From the NCBI RefSeq assembly GCF_002556545.1, contig NZ_CP022685.1:2294001-2358000 (forward strand): a stretch of DNA of 64,000 bases, written 5' to 3'. The position numbers and the translations under genes were made by a program. Shown here one piece after another: positions 43,612 through 51,661 of this stretch. Source of the stretch: Streptomyces formicae (GTDB lineage Bacteria > Actinomycetota > Actinomycetes > Streptomycetales > Streptomycetaceae). The notes beneath the pieces are model-generated. The model saw only the letters and a list, made by a program, of their open reading frames with translations. It had not been told where the DNA came from and made no database searches. Each line of letters opens with the position of its first letter. The first letter of the stretch is position 1.

Positions 43612-44313
43612 CTACACCGGCACCGCCCGCACCCACGTCCCGTCGTCCGTCAGGTACGTGTCGACCTTCAGGCCCGCCTCCGCCAACGCCTCCTCGAACT
43701 GTGCCGTGGTGAGCGGACGGGCGCGGAACGTCTGGGTCCAGACGGCGTCGGGGAAGACGTACTCCGCGCGGACCTCGTTCACGCCGTCGCCGACCGGGTC
43801 CGCCGACACGATCCGGATGGTGTAGCCGCCCGGATCGACGCGCTCCCTCGGCAGGTTCGTGTGGTAGTCCGCGCCCTCCCGCTGGATCAGCACACACCCG
43901 TCGTCCGTGACGTGGTTCCGGCAGGTCCGCAGCAGTCCGCGCCGCACCGCCACGTCGCCGTTGTGCACCAGGAACGACGCGAGCATCACCACGCCGAACC
44001 TCTCTTCCAGGTCCAGCTTCTCGATCGGGCTGCGGACCGTACGCACCCCGCCGTCGAGCTCGGCGACCTTCGCCAGCATCTCGGCCGACTCGTCCACGGC
44101 CGTCACCCGGAAACCCCGGGCGAGCAGCGGACGGGTCACCCGCCCCGCGCCGCTGCCCAGTTCGAGAATGTGCGCCCCGGACGGCACGGCCCCGGCGATG
44201 ACGTCGGGCTCCTCCCCGACGGACAGGCGCGCGTACAGCTCGACCGCGCAGCCGTCCGGCGTGATCGCGCCGGGGCCCGTCCCCTCATATCCCTCACGCA
44301 TCTCCACACCCAT
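43612..44313 (-). CDS. SAM-dependent methyltransferase
   Basis: A 233-residue class I methyltransferase. Motif I is ILELGSGAGRVTRPLLARG, followed by VTAVDES (Asp of motif II), and VVMLASFLVHNGD with CVLIQREGADY later. Closest to small-molecule methyltransferases, substrate unknown. The longest start is 44313, but the ATG at 44301 (MREGYE) is equally possible. It precedes the DoxX gene on the same strand, 143 bp away. Confidence 0.85.
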   Translation of the reverse strand: MGVEMREGYEGTGPGAITPDGCAVELYARLSVGEEPDVIAGAVPSGAHILELGSGAGRVTRPLLARGFRVTAVDESAEMLAKVAELDGGVRTVRSPIEKLDLEERFGVVMLASFLVHNGDVAVRRGLLRTCRNHVTDDGCVLIQREGADYHTNLPRERVDPGGYTIRIVSADPVGDGVNEVRAEYVFPDAVWTQTFRARPLTTAQFEEALAEAGLKVDTYLTDDGTWVRAVPV

Positions 44314-44370
44314 GCCCCGCCAACGAAGCGCCCGCGCGGCCCGTTCCCGCCTCCCCGGCCGACCCGCCTC

Positions 44371-45381
44371 CTACAGCGAGAACCAGCCATGCCCTCCGTA
44401 CCAGTGCCCACCGGACCGCAAATGGTCGCCGACCGCCCGCTCCACCGTGGTGCGCCTGGGCAGCCGGTCCACGGCGAGGTCGCGGTCGCCGAAGACGAAG
44501 CCGACCGGAGTGCTGTCGTCCGGATCCTGCCCATAGCCGTCGGCCGGGTGGAATCGGTCCTGGAAGCGGACGATGTTCGAATCCGCGGGCAGGTAGCGCC
44601 TCAGCTGCGGATCGAGCAGCCAGGAGTGGCACACGGCTGTCTCATATCGTTCCTCGGGGAAGTGCCGCGCGAAGAACTCCCGCGCCAGATCGAGGGAGCG
44701 GTCACAGGCCTCGGGGCTCAACGGCCCCCGGTAGTCGGTGATGTGGAGGTTGAGACAGGGGTCCCCCGGGCCCACCACGCGCCCGGCACCACCACCAGCA
44801 CGAGCACCAGCTCGGGCCACCGCGCCACCCATCCGCTCCCCCAGCACGGCCCGCTGGAACTGGAGCCGCCCCAGTTGATAGAGCTCGCCCCGGAAATGCA
44901 GCCCGTTCCAGCCCGGCACGAGCAGGCCACGGCCGCCGCGCGCCCTGCGGTGCACGGCCAGGTGCCGACCGAGGTCGGCGAGCGTGCGGCGCGACACCTC
45001 ATCGGGTATGCCCCGGCCCCGGTGGTACTCCCGCGCGTACGGCAGCGCCGCGACATAGACGTACACGAAGAAGCAGCGCCCGAGCTCCCCGAGCCCGTCG
45101 GGCAGCACCGGGAACTCCGGGGTGCCACCGGGCTTCCCCATGTCGCGTACGAGCGCGTCGACGCAGCGGTCGAGCAGCCGCCGCGCCTCCTCGTCCTCCC
45201 ACAGCCGGTCGCGCAGCGCCACCAGACCGTTGACGTCCTCGTGCGGGACGGCGAGGTCGAGCAGCGTCTCCGGGAGCTCGTCGGCCTCCGGAAGCACCGC
45301 CCGCGCCGGTGGCCCGCCCGCGCTCTCCATGCCCCCGAGCCAGCCCGCGAGCTGTTCGTCGGCCCGCAACGCCTCCAGCAC
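44371..45381 (-). CDS. Acyltransferase (NAT_N plus GNAT_C domains)
   Basis: A 336-residue protein. The N-terminal half (about 1-180) matches NAT_N-type acyltransferases (VPHEDVNGLVALRDRLW, FPVLPDGLGELGRCFFVYVYVAALP), and the C-terminal half matches the GNAT_C domain (CLNLHITDYRGPLSPEACD, CHSWLLDPQLRRYLPADSNIVRFQDRF). The acyl donor and acceptor are unknown. The ORF can start at 45381 or slightly later. Confidence 0.82.
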   Translation of the reverse strand: MLEALRADEQLAGWLGGMESAGGPPARAVLPEADELPETLLDLAVPHEDVNGLVALRDRLWEDEEARRLLDRCVDALVRDMGKPGGTPEFPVLPDGLGELGRCFFVYVYVAALPYAREYHRGRGIPDEVSRRTLADLGRHLAVHRRARGGRGLLVPGWNGLHFRGELYQLGRLQFQRAVLGERMGGAVARAGARAGGGAGRVVGPGDPCLNLHITDYRGPLSPEACDRSLDLAREFFARHFPEERYETAVCHSWLLDPQLRRYLPADSNIVRFQDRFHPADGYGQDPDDSTPVGFVFGDRDLAVDRLPRRTTVERAVGDHLRSGGHWYGGHGWFSL

Positions 45382-45421
45382 GTTCTCACCCTCTTACCCT
45401 GGAAGGAGGAGATGACCTCTC

Positions 45422-45709
45422 ATGAGCCGCATCCTGAAGCGCACAGGCAGTGAACCGGTGACCGCGCGCAGCCCGCTGCGCATGCGCCTCTGGTTCAGCG
45501 TATGGGGTCTGATCTGGGCGGCGTTCGGCACGACCGTCTTCGCGCTCACCGGGCGCACGGGGTGGGCGGTGGCCTGCGGCGTGCTCTGCCTGGTGGTCGT
45601 CACCGATCTGGCCGTGGTCGTGCGCCGTCTGCGACAGGGCCCGCACTACCAGCCGGGCCGCGACATCCCGCCGTACGAACCGCCGAGGACGCCGCCCGGC
45701 ACGTCCTAG
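45422..45709 (+). CDS. DUF6343-like small membrane protein
   Basis: A 95-residue protein starting MSRILKRTGSEPVTARSPLRMRL, a pattern of DUF6343 in Streptomyces. Two membrane helices (about 24-44 and 48-69) follow, with a soluble Pro-rich tail. Its function is unknown. GGAAGGAGGAG lies 12 bp upstream of the ATG. The stop overlaps the stop of the convergent TPR gene. Confidence 0.8.
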   Translation: MSRILKRTGSEPVTARSPLRMRLWFSVWGLIWAAFGTTVFALTGRTGWAVACGVLCLVVVTDLAVVVRRLRQGPHYQPGRDIPPYEPPRTPPGTS

Positions 45710-46122
45710 CCCGCGCCGTCGCCCTCGTCGCGGCGCGTCGTGCCGTCCTCGCGGCGCGCGCCGTCGTCGAACCGCGCGGCCGCCAGGTACTCCGGCTGCG
45801 GGTCCAACGCGGCCGCGAGCCGGAAATGGCGCCGCGCCTGCTCCTGGCGCGAGCCGCGCTCGTAGGTGCGGGCGAGCGCGAAGTGCGCGAACGCGTTGTC
45901 CGGCTCGCGCTCCAGGACGATGCTGAACTCCAGCTCGGCGGCGCGCAGTTGCGCGGCGGCGAAGAAGGCGCGCGCCCGGAGCAGCCGGGCCGCGGTGTTC
46001 TCGGGGTGGGCGGCGATGACCGTGTCCAGGAGCTTCACCGCACCACGCGGATCCCGCGCGGCCAGGAGCTGCTCCGCCGCACGGAAGTCGATGACGTGCG
46101 TCTCCGGGGTGATGTCAGGCAC
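45706..46122 (-). CDS. Tetratricopeptide-repeat protein
   Basis: A 138-residue soluble protein with about three TPR units (AAEQLLAARDPRGAVKLLDTVIAAHPENTAARLLRARAFFAA, then AELEFSIVLEREPDNAFAHFALARTYE). It probably mediates protein contact. The GTG at 46122 has GGAAGGA 7 bp upstream. A longer frame extends into the DUF3592 gene region and is not supported. Confidence 0.83.
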   Translation of the reverse strand: MPDITPETHVIDFRAAEQLLAARDPRGAVKLLDTVIAAHPENTAARLLRARAFFAAAQLRAAELEFSIVLEREPDNAFAHFALARTYERGSRQEQARRHFRLAAALDPQPEYLAAARFDDGARREDGTTRRDEGDGAG

Positions 46123-46199
46123 GCTGCATTCCTTCCCTCTCTCACCGGCCTCAACGCCCGCCGCGGTCCCGCCTATTCCACCCCGCGCACGGAGAACGG

Positions 46200-46583
46200 T
46201 CAGAGCGCGACGACCACCAGCACGGCGCCCAGCACGACCAGCGCCAGCCCCGCGCCCACGAAGGCCCGGTCGAGCCCCGTGCGCTCGCCGCCGAGCAGCA
46301 CCGTCTCGCGCGGGTCCTCGGTGTCGTACGCGAGGCGCACCCGGTCGCCCGACGCGAGCGGTCTGCGCCGGGTGGAGGGGACGGGCGAGACGACCTCGAC
46401 GACCCGCCCGTCCACCGTCTCGAACTGCAACGTGGGCCGCTCGGCACCCGGTGGCGCGGCCTTGACCAGGGCCTGCGCCACGGCTCCCGCGGCGCTGATG
46501 CGCCGGGTCTGCCGCAGGCCGTACGCGCCCGCGAGGACCGCGACAAGACCACCGAACGCCGTCAGCGCCGCGAGTACGACCAC
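46200..46583 (-). CDS. DUF3592 membrane protein
   Basis: A 127-residue protein with an N-terminal helix (VLAALTAFGGLVAVLAGAYGL) and a C-terminal helix (VGAGLALVVLGAVLVVVAL). Between them is a beta-rich domain (LQFETVDGRVVEVVSPVP, PLASGDRVRLAYD) typical of DUF3592. The function is unknown. It lies between the TPR and coaE genes. Confidence 0.83.
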   Translation of the reverse strand: MVVLAALTAFGGLVAVLAGAYGLRQTRRISAAGAVAQALVKAAPPGAERPTLQFETVDGRVVEVVSPVPSTRRRPLASGDRVRLAYDTEDPRETVLLGGERTGLDRAFVGAGLALVVLGAVLVVVAL

Positions 46584-46628
46584 CGCCCGCCTCCCCTACG
46601 CCCTGCCGCCGCACCCCTACGACTACTG

Positions 46629-47234
46629 CTACGACTCTTGCCGCGCCCGCCGCGCGAGGTCCTCCCAGACCGCGCCCACCCGCTCGGCGAGCCCGTCGAT
46701 CGGCCCGTCGTTGTCGATGACGACGTCCGCGATCTCCAGGCGCTTCTCGCGCGTGGCCTGCGCGGCCATCCGCGCGCGGGCGTCGTCCTCGCTCATGCCG
46801 CGCAGCCGCACCAGGCGGTCCAGCTGGGTCTCGGGGCTCGCGTCGACGACGACCACCAGGTCGTACAGCGGCGCGAGGCCGTTCTCCGTGAGCAGCGGCA
46901 CGTCGTGCACGACCACCGCGACACCGGACGCGGACTCCTCGAGCTCGGCGGAGCGGGCGCCGACGAGGGGGTGCACGATCGCGTTCAGTACGGCGAGCCT
47001 CTCCGGGTCGGCGAAGACGATGCCACCCAGCTTCGGACGGTCCAGCGAACCGTCCGGGGCGAGCACCTCCCGCCCGAAAGCCTCAACGACCGCCGCCAGA
47101 CCCGGAGTTCCCGGTTCCACCACCTCACGGGCGATCTTGTCCGCGTCGATCAGGACGGCACCGCGCGCCACGAGCAGCCGCGACACCTCACTCTTGCCGG
47201 CGCCGATACCGCCGGTCAGGCCCACCTTCAGCAT
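46629..47234 (-). CDS. coaE: Dephospho-CoA kinase
   Basis: A 201-residue kinase for the last step of CoA synthesis. The P-loop [17 protein letters not shown] is at the N-terminus. [17 protein letters not shown] and LNAIVHPLV, plus [28 protein letters not shown] with [16 protein letters not shown], complete the family pattern. It lies 23 bp from the PAC2 gene, on the same strand. Confidence 0.95.
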   Translation of the reverse strand: MLKVGLTGGIGAGKSEVSRLLVARGAVLIDADKIAREVVEPGTPGLAAVVEAFGREVLAPDGSLDRPKLGGIVFADPERLAVLNAIVHPLVGARSAELEESASGVAVVVHDVPLLTENGLAPLYDLVVVVDASPETQLDRLVRLRGMSEDDARARMAAQATREKRLEIADVVIDNDGPIDGLAERVGAVWEDLARRARQES

Positions 47235-47257
47235 GACCGGCAGCTTAGGCCCTGCCC

Positions 47258-48196
47258 TTACGCGTCGCCCTCCCGCTCGGCGAGGAAGCGTTCGAATTCA
47301 CGGCCGATCTCGTCGGCGGAGGGGATGTCCATCGGCTCGGCGAGCATGTTGCCCCGCTCCTGGGACCCGGCCGCCGCGTCGTACTGATGCTCAAGTCCTT
47401 GGACGAGCGCGACGAGCTCCTCGTCGCCCTCCTGGATCTGCCGGTCGATCTCGGTCTGGGTGCGGTGCGCCTCGGTGCGCAGTCCGTGCGCGACGCCGGG
47501 CAGCACCAGACCGGTGGCGGCGGTGATCGCCTCCAGGACGGTGAGGGCCGCGTCCGGGTACGCGGAGCGCGCGATGTAGTGCGGCACGTGCGCGGCCACG
47601 CCGAGCACGTCGTGGCCCGCCTCGAGGAGGCGGTACTCGACCAGGGAGGCGGCGCTGCCGGGCACCTGCGCCTCGTCGAAGGGGCTGCGGTGGCCCGGCA
47701 CCAGGTCGGTGCGGTTGCCGTGCGGCGTGAGGCCGACGGGGCGGGTGTGCGGCACGCCCATGGGGATGCCGTGGAAGTTCACCGAGAGGCGCACGCCGAG
47801 CCGCTCGACGACCTCCTTGACGGCCGCGGCGAACCGCTCCCACTCGATGTCGGGCTCGGGCCCGGAGAGCAGCAGGAAGGGCGCTCCCGTGGCGTCCTGG
47901 ACGAGGCGCACGTCGAGCGTGGGCACCTCGTAGTCGGTCCAGCGGTCGCGCCGGAAGGTGAGCAGCGGGCGGCGGGCGCGGTAGTCGACGAGCCGGTCGT
48001 GGTCGAAGCGCGCCACCACCTGCCCGGGGAGGCTGTCCGTGAGCCGCTCGACGATCTGGTCGCCGGTTTCGCCCGCGTCGATGTATCCGTCGAAGTGGTA
48101 GAGCATGACAAGACCGGCCGACTCCTGGGCGAGCGCCATGTCGACGACGGCGAGGCCCTTCGGCTCCCATGCGTACAAACCCTGCGGATCAAGCAC
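47258..48196 (-). CDS. PAC2-family protein
   Basis: A 312-residue protein of the PAC2 family, related to proteasome-assembly chaperones. Typical strings are [42 protein letters not shown] and [21 protein letters not shown]. In actinobacteria the role is not set. The GTG at 48196 has GGAGGAG about 9-10 bp upstream. A longer frame to 48271 is rejected. Confidence 0.88.
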   Translation of the reverse strand: MLDPQGLYAWEPKGLAVVDMALAQESAGLVMLYHFDGYIDAGETGDQIVERLTDSLPGQVVARFDHDRLVDYRARRPLLTFRRDRWTDYEVPTLDVRLVQDATGAPFLLLSGPEPDIEWERFAAAVKEVVERLGVRLSVNFHGIPMGVPHTRPVGLTPHGNRTDLVPGHRSPFDEAQVPGSAASLVEYRLLEAGHDVLGVAAHVPHYIARSAYPDAALTVLEAITAATGLVLPGVAHGLRTEAHRTQTEIDRQIQEGDEELVALVQGLEHQYDAAAGSQERGNMLAEPMDIPSADEIGREFERFLAEREGDA

Positions 48197-48493
48197 TGTG
48201 ACCGCTCCTCCTCGTGTTCGTAAAGAAGAACGCACGGGACGACATGGGCATTCCCGCCCGCGTCCCTTCACAGCGACTTCTCACCCGCCCTTAAGGCCCT
48301 TCTTGAGGTCCCCTTCCCGTGACAGGCAACGGCGTTGATGTTCGTGCGCGTGAACACCCCCGGGAGGACGCCGAGTTCACGGCCCGCCCCACCCTGGTCC
48401 ATACCTTGACGAGGACACGCCACGCCCCTACGTTCATATGCGAACTCATGGTTCACATACACAAACTCCACACCGACGGGAAGGCCACCCCCC
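48197..48493. other. 297-bp divergent intergenic region
   Basis: Between the PAC2 gene (minus) and the truncated beta-helix gene (plus). The part near 48430-48465 is AT-rich for this window and holds an inverted repeat, listed separately. The rest has no coding frame that I trust. Confidence 0.5.
48432..48445. promoter_or_regulatory. GTTC-N6-GAAC inverted repeat, possible IclR-type operator
   Basis: GTTCATATGCGAAC lies about 49 bp before the ATG of the truncated beta-helix gene, and a second half-site (GTTCACATAC) follows at 48451. The spacing and AT-rich core resemble operators of IclR-type regulators in Streptomyces. No regulator gene is near. Confidence 0.35.
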
Positions 48494-48811
48494 ATGCGCA
48501 CCCGACGAACGCTCCTGACCGCCCTGCTCACCACGGCGGCCGCCTCCGGAGGACTGGCGACGGCCGCGACCGCCTCACCCGCCCCCGCGCGGACCGTAGA
48601 GGTCTCCACCGCGGCCGAGCTGAAGAGTGCCCTGGCCGACGCCTCCCCCGGCGACACGATCCACCTCGCCGACGGAACGTACTCCGGGAACTTCAAGACG
48701 TCCGTGGCGGCGAGCGCGAACTCCCGCGTCACGATGACCGGTTCACCGAAGGCGGTGCTCACCGCCGGGGGCGGCTACGGCCTGCATCTGAACATCACGG
48801 TGACCCCCTGA
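48494..48811 (+). pseudogene. Truncated right-handed beta-helix (pectate-lyase-like) protein remnant
   Basis: A 105-residue frame. An export signal (RTRRTLLTALLTTAAASGGLATAATASPA) is followed by the start of a beta-helix domain (TVEVSTAAELKSALADASPGDTIHLADGTYSGNF, then RVTMTGSPKAVLTAGGGYGLHL). Full-length homologues continue well beyond GYGLHL, but here four residues later comes the stop. The stretch after the stop holds a Streptomyces repeat and the rpsA terminator, so the 3' part is probably deleted. Confidence 0.7.
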
Positions 48812-48837
48812 GGGCAAGGTCCCGAAGGGACGAGCCC

Positions 48838-48870
48838 GTTAGGGGCGCGGGGAACTGCGCGCCCAGCCCC
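48838..48870. repeat. Streptomyces interspersed GC-rich repeat (copy 3, reverse)
   Basis: GGGGCGCGGGGAACTGCGCGC is the reverse complement of the core at 4.18 and 15.67 kb. It lies directly after the truncated beta-helix frame, so recombination at this repeat could explain the truncation. Confidence 0.75.
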
Positions 48871-48898
48871 CACAGAGCCGCACCCGAAACGCAAAGAA

Positions 48899-48935
48899 GC
48901 GGGCCCGCACCTCCAAGAAGGAGGCACGGGCCCGC
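48899..48935 (-). terminator. Strong terminator hairpin for rpsA
   Basis: GCGGGCCCGCACCTCC pairs with GGAGGCACGGGCCCGC across the loop AAGAA (16-bp stem with two mismatches). It lies 33 bp downstream of the rpsA stop. Confidence 0.75.
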
Positions 48936-48967
48936 AACGTTCAGCTACAACCGCCTAGAGGCGAGCC

Positions 48968-50479
48968 TCAGCTCTGACCGCCGGCAAGCTTCTCACGAAG
49001 CGCGGCAAGCGCCTCGTCCGAAGCAAGGGCGCCGGAGTTGTCGTCCGACTCCGAGGAGTACGAACCGCCGCCGCCACCGCCGGACGCGGCCGGAGCGGCG
49101 CCGGCCGGAGCCGCCGCACCCTCGGCCTCGGCCTGGGCGTCCGCCTCGCGGGACTTGATGACCTGGGCCTGGTGCTGCTCGAAGCGCGTCTGCGCCTCGG
49201 CGTACTGGCCCTCCCAAGCCTCACGCTGGGTCTCGAAGCCCTCGAGCCAGTCGTTCGTCTCGGGGTCGAAGCCCTCGGGGTAGATGTAGTTGCCCTGGTC
49301 GTCGTAGGACGCGGCCATGCCGTACAGGGTCGGGTCGAACTCGACGGCCGACGGGTCGGCACCGAAGGACTCGTTGGCCTGCTTGAGGCTCAGCGAGATC
49401 CGGCGACGCTCGAGGTCGATGTCGATGACCTTGACGAAGATCTCGTCGTTGACCTGGACGACCTGCTCCGGGATCTCCACGTGGCGCTCGGCCAGCTCGG
49501 AGATGTGGACCAGGCCCTCGATGCCCTCGTCGACGCGCACGAACGCACCGAACGGAACGAGCTTGGTGACCTTACCGGGAACAACCTGCCCGATCTGGTG
49601 CGTGCGGGCGAACTGCTGCCACGGGTCTTCCTGCGTCGCCTTGAGCGACAGGGACACGCGCTCGCGGTCCATGTCCACGTCGAGGACCTCGACGGTGACT
49701 TCCTGGCCGACCTCGACAACCTCGGAGGGGTGGTCGATGTGCTTCCAGGAAAGCTCGGAGACGTGCACGAGACCGTCGACGCCGCCGAGGTCCACGAACG
49801 CACCGAAGTTGACGATCGAGGAAACGACGCCGGAGCGGACCTGGCCCTTCTGCAGGGTCGTGAGGAAGGTCTGACGGACCTCGCTCTGGGTCTGCTCGAG
49901 CCAGGCACGGCGGGACAGGACCACGTTGTTGCGGTTCTTGTCCAGCTCGATGATCTTGGCCTCGAGCTCCTTGCCCACGTAGGGCTGGAGGTCGCGGACG
50001 CGGCGCATCTCGACGAGGGAGGCCGGCAGGAAGCCACGGAGGCCGATGTCGAGGATGAGACCACCCTTGACGACCTCGATGACGGTACCGGTGACGATGC
50101 CGTCTTCTTCCTTGATCTTCTCGATCGTGCCCCAGGCACGCTCGTACTGAGCGCGCTTCTTGGACAGGATCAGACGGCCTTCCTTGTCCTCCTTCTGGAG
50201 AACCAGGGCCTCGATCTCGTCACCGACGGCGACGACCTCGTTCGGGTCGACGTCGTGCTTGATGGAGAGCTCGCGGCTCGGGATGACGCCTTCGGTCTTG
50301 TAACCGATGTCGAGCAGGACCTCGTCCCGGTCGACCTTCACGATGACGCCGTCGACGATGTCGCCGTCGTTGAAGTACTTGATCGTCTCGTCGATCGCGG
50401 CGAGGAAGGCTTCCTCGTTACCGATGTCGTTGACCGCTACCTGCGGGGTGGTGGCGGTGGTCTCGGTGCTGCTCGTCAT
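48968..50479 (-). CDS. rpsA: 30S ribosomal protein S1
   Basis: A 503-residue ribosomal protein with four S1 RNA-binding domains (about 35-105, 122-187, 204-273 and 289-359). Visible motifs: VDGVIVKVDRDEVLLDIGYKTEG, TGTVIEVVKGGLILDIGLRGF, SGVVSSIVNFGAFVDLGGVDG and PGKVTKLVPFGAFVRVDEGIEG. A C-terminal extension of Glu/Gln/Ala and a Gly-rich stretch follows. It recruits mRNA to the 30S subunit. Its own sigma-70 promoter lies at 50679-50707. Confidence 0.97.
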   Translation of the reverse strand: MTSSTETTATTPQVAVNDIGNEEAFLAAIDETIKYFNDGDIVDGVIVKVDRDEVLLDIGYKTEGVIPSRELSIKHDVDPNEVVAVGDEIEALVLQKEDKEGRLILSKKRAQYERAWGTIEKIKEEDGIVTGTVIEVVKGGLILDIGLRGFLPASLVEMRRVRDLQPYVGKELEAKIIELDKNRNNVVLSRRAWLEQTQSEVRQTFLTTLQKGQVRSGVVSSIVNFGAFVDLGGVDGLVHVSELSWKHIDHPSEVVEVGQEVTVEVLDVDMDRERVSLSLKATQEDPWQQFARTHQIGQVVPGKVTKLVPFGAFVRVDEGIEGLVHISELAERHVEIPEQVVQVNDEIFVKVIDIDLERRRISLSLKQANESFGADPSAVEFDPTLYGMAASYDDQGNYIYPEGFDPETNDWLEGFETQREAWEGQYAEAQTRFEQHQAQVIKSREADAQAEAEGAAAPAGAAPAASGGGGGGSYSSESDDNSGALASDEALAALREKLAGGQS

Positions 50480-50577
50480 GTGGGTAAGGGCTCCGGTACG
50501 GACATTGAAGTCGTAGGTACTGCAACGCGCCGGAGCCGATTTCGCTCTGAAGAAGCCGGACAGCCTAGGAAGCGCGA

Positions 50578-50594
50578 CTTCCGCGAAACGGAAG
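50578..50594 (-). promoter_or_regulatory. Small hairpin in rpsA 5' leader
   Basis: CTTCCG-CGAAA-CGGAAG is a 6-bp perfect stem with a GNRA-like loop, about 100 nt before the rpsA start. It might take part in autoregulation of S1 or be incidental. Confidence 0.35.
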
Positions 50595-50678
50595 GCGCCT
50601 CGACAACCGAGGGGACATACAACAGACGCGAGCGCAGCCTGCTATGTCTGAGGAGCGCAGGCTCGCAGCGCAACTTGT

Positions 50679-50707
50679 AGCATACGGGGGCAGCCGGACA
50701 GGGTCAA
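50679..50707 (-). promoter_or_regulatory. Sigma-70 (HrdB) promoter of rpsA
   Basis: On the minus strand TTGACC (-35, 50702-50707) and TATGCT (-10, 50679-50684) are separated by 17 bp. This is the clearest housekeeping promoter in the window and fits a ribosomal protein gene. Confidence 0.8.
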
Positions 50708-50835
50708 TGCGCGAAGGCGCACACCCGGGGCGGAACACCGCATACCCGGCACAATTCCTGTCGACTGAGGCCACACGGGCCGCACAGCGCCCCCTTCGCG
50801 CCGAGATTCGACGAAGGATACGGAAGATTACGACG

Positions 50836-51657
50836 ATGGAGCCGATCATCCAAGAGTCCGAGCTGCCCGAGCCCGAAGCCACCCGGCGTGACGCCAACGT
50901 CACCGAGAGCAGCCGCGCGAACCGCGGCTGGTGGGACCGGAACGCCGACGAGTACCAGATCGAGCACGGCACGTTCCTCGGGGACGACCGCTTCGTGTGG
51001 GGCCCCGAGGGGCTCGACGAGGTGGAGGCCGAGCTCCTCGGTCCGCCCGAGAGCCTCAAGGGCAAGGACGTCCTGGAGATCGGCGCGGGTGCCGCCCAGT
51101 GCTCGCGCTGGCTCCTCACCCAGGGCGCCCGTCCCGTCGCCCTCGATCTCTCGCACCGCCAGCTCCAGCACGCGCTGCGGATCGGCGGCACGGTGCCGCT
51201 GGTGCAGGCCGACGCCGGAGTGCTGCCCTTCAAGGACGGCTCCTTCGACCTCGCCTGCTCCGCCTACGGAGCGCTGCCCTTCGTCGCCGAGCCCGTCCTC
51301 GTCCTGAAGGAGGTGCATCGCGTGCTGCGCCCCGGCGGGCGCTTCGTCTTCTCCGCGACGCACCCCTTCCGCTGGGCGTTCCCCGACGAGCCGGGCCCGG
51401 AGGGCCTCTCCGTGGCGGCCTCCTACTTCGACCGCACTCCTTATGTGGAGCAGGACGACCAGGGCAACGCCGTCTACGTGGAGCACCACAGGACCATCGG
51501 CGACCGGGTGCGCGACATCGTCGCCGCGGGCTTCCGGCTCGTGGACATCGCCGAGCCGGAGTGGCCCGCCTGGAACACCCAGGAGTGGGGCGGCTGGTCC
51601 CCGCTGCGCGGAAACCTGATCCCGGGGACGGCCATCTACGTGTGCGTACGAGACTGA
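50836..51657 (+). CDS. SAM-dependent methyltransferase next to rpsA
   Basis: A 273-residue class I methyltransferase. Motif I is VLEIGAGAAQCSRWLL, followed by VALDLSH, VQADAGVLPFKDGSFDLACSAY and VLRPGGRFVFSATHPFRW. A conserved Trp-rich C-terminus (EWPAWNTQEWGGWSPLRG) is typical of this actinobacterial type. Substrate unknown. The ATG at 50836 is chosen because upstream frames run through the rpsA promoter. The next gene starts 4 bp after its stop. Confidence 0.88.
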   Translation: MEPIIQESELPEPEATRRDANVTESSRANRGWWDRNADEYQIEHGTFLGDDRFVWGPEGLDEVEAELLGPPESLKGKDVLEIGAGAAQCSRWLLTQGARPVALDLSHRQLQHALRIGGTVPLVQADAGVLPFKDGSFDLACSAYGALPFVAEPVLVLKEVHRVLRPGGRFVFSATHPFRWAFPDEPGPEGLSVAASYFDRTPYVEQDDQGNAVYVEHHRTIGDRVRDIVAAGFRLVDIAEPEWPAWNTQEWGGWSPLRGNLIPGTAIYVCVRD

Positions 51658-51661
51658 GTGC

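Larger units (their letters stand above)
50480..50835. other. 356-bp divergent leader/promoter region of rpsA
   Basis: Holds the rpsA promoter (listed), a leader of about 190 nt for rpsA with a small hairpin at 50578-50594 (CTTCCG-CGAAA-CGGAAG), and the upstream region of the methyltransferase gene. No coding frame is supported. Confidence 0.6.
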
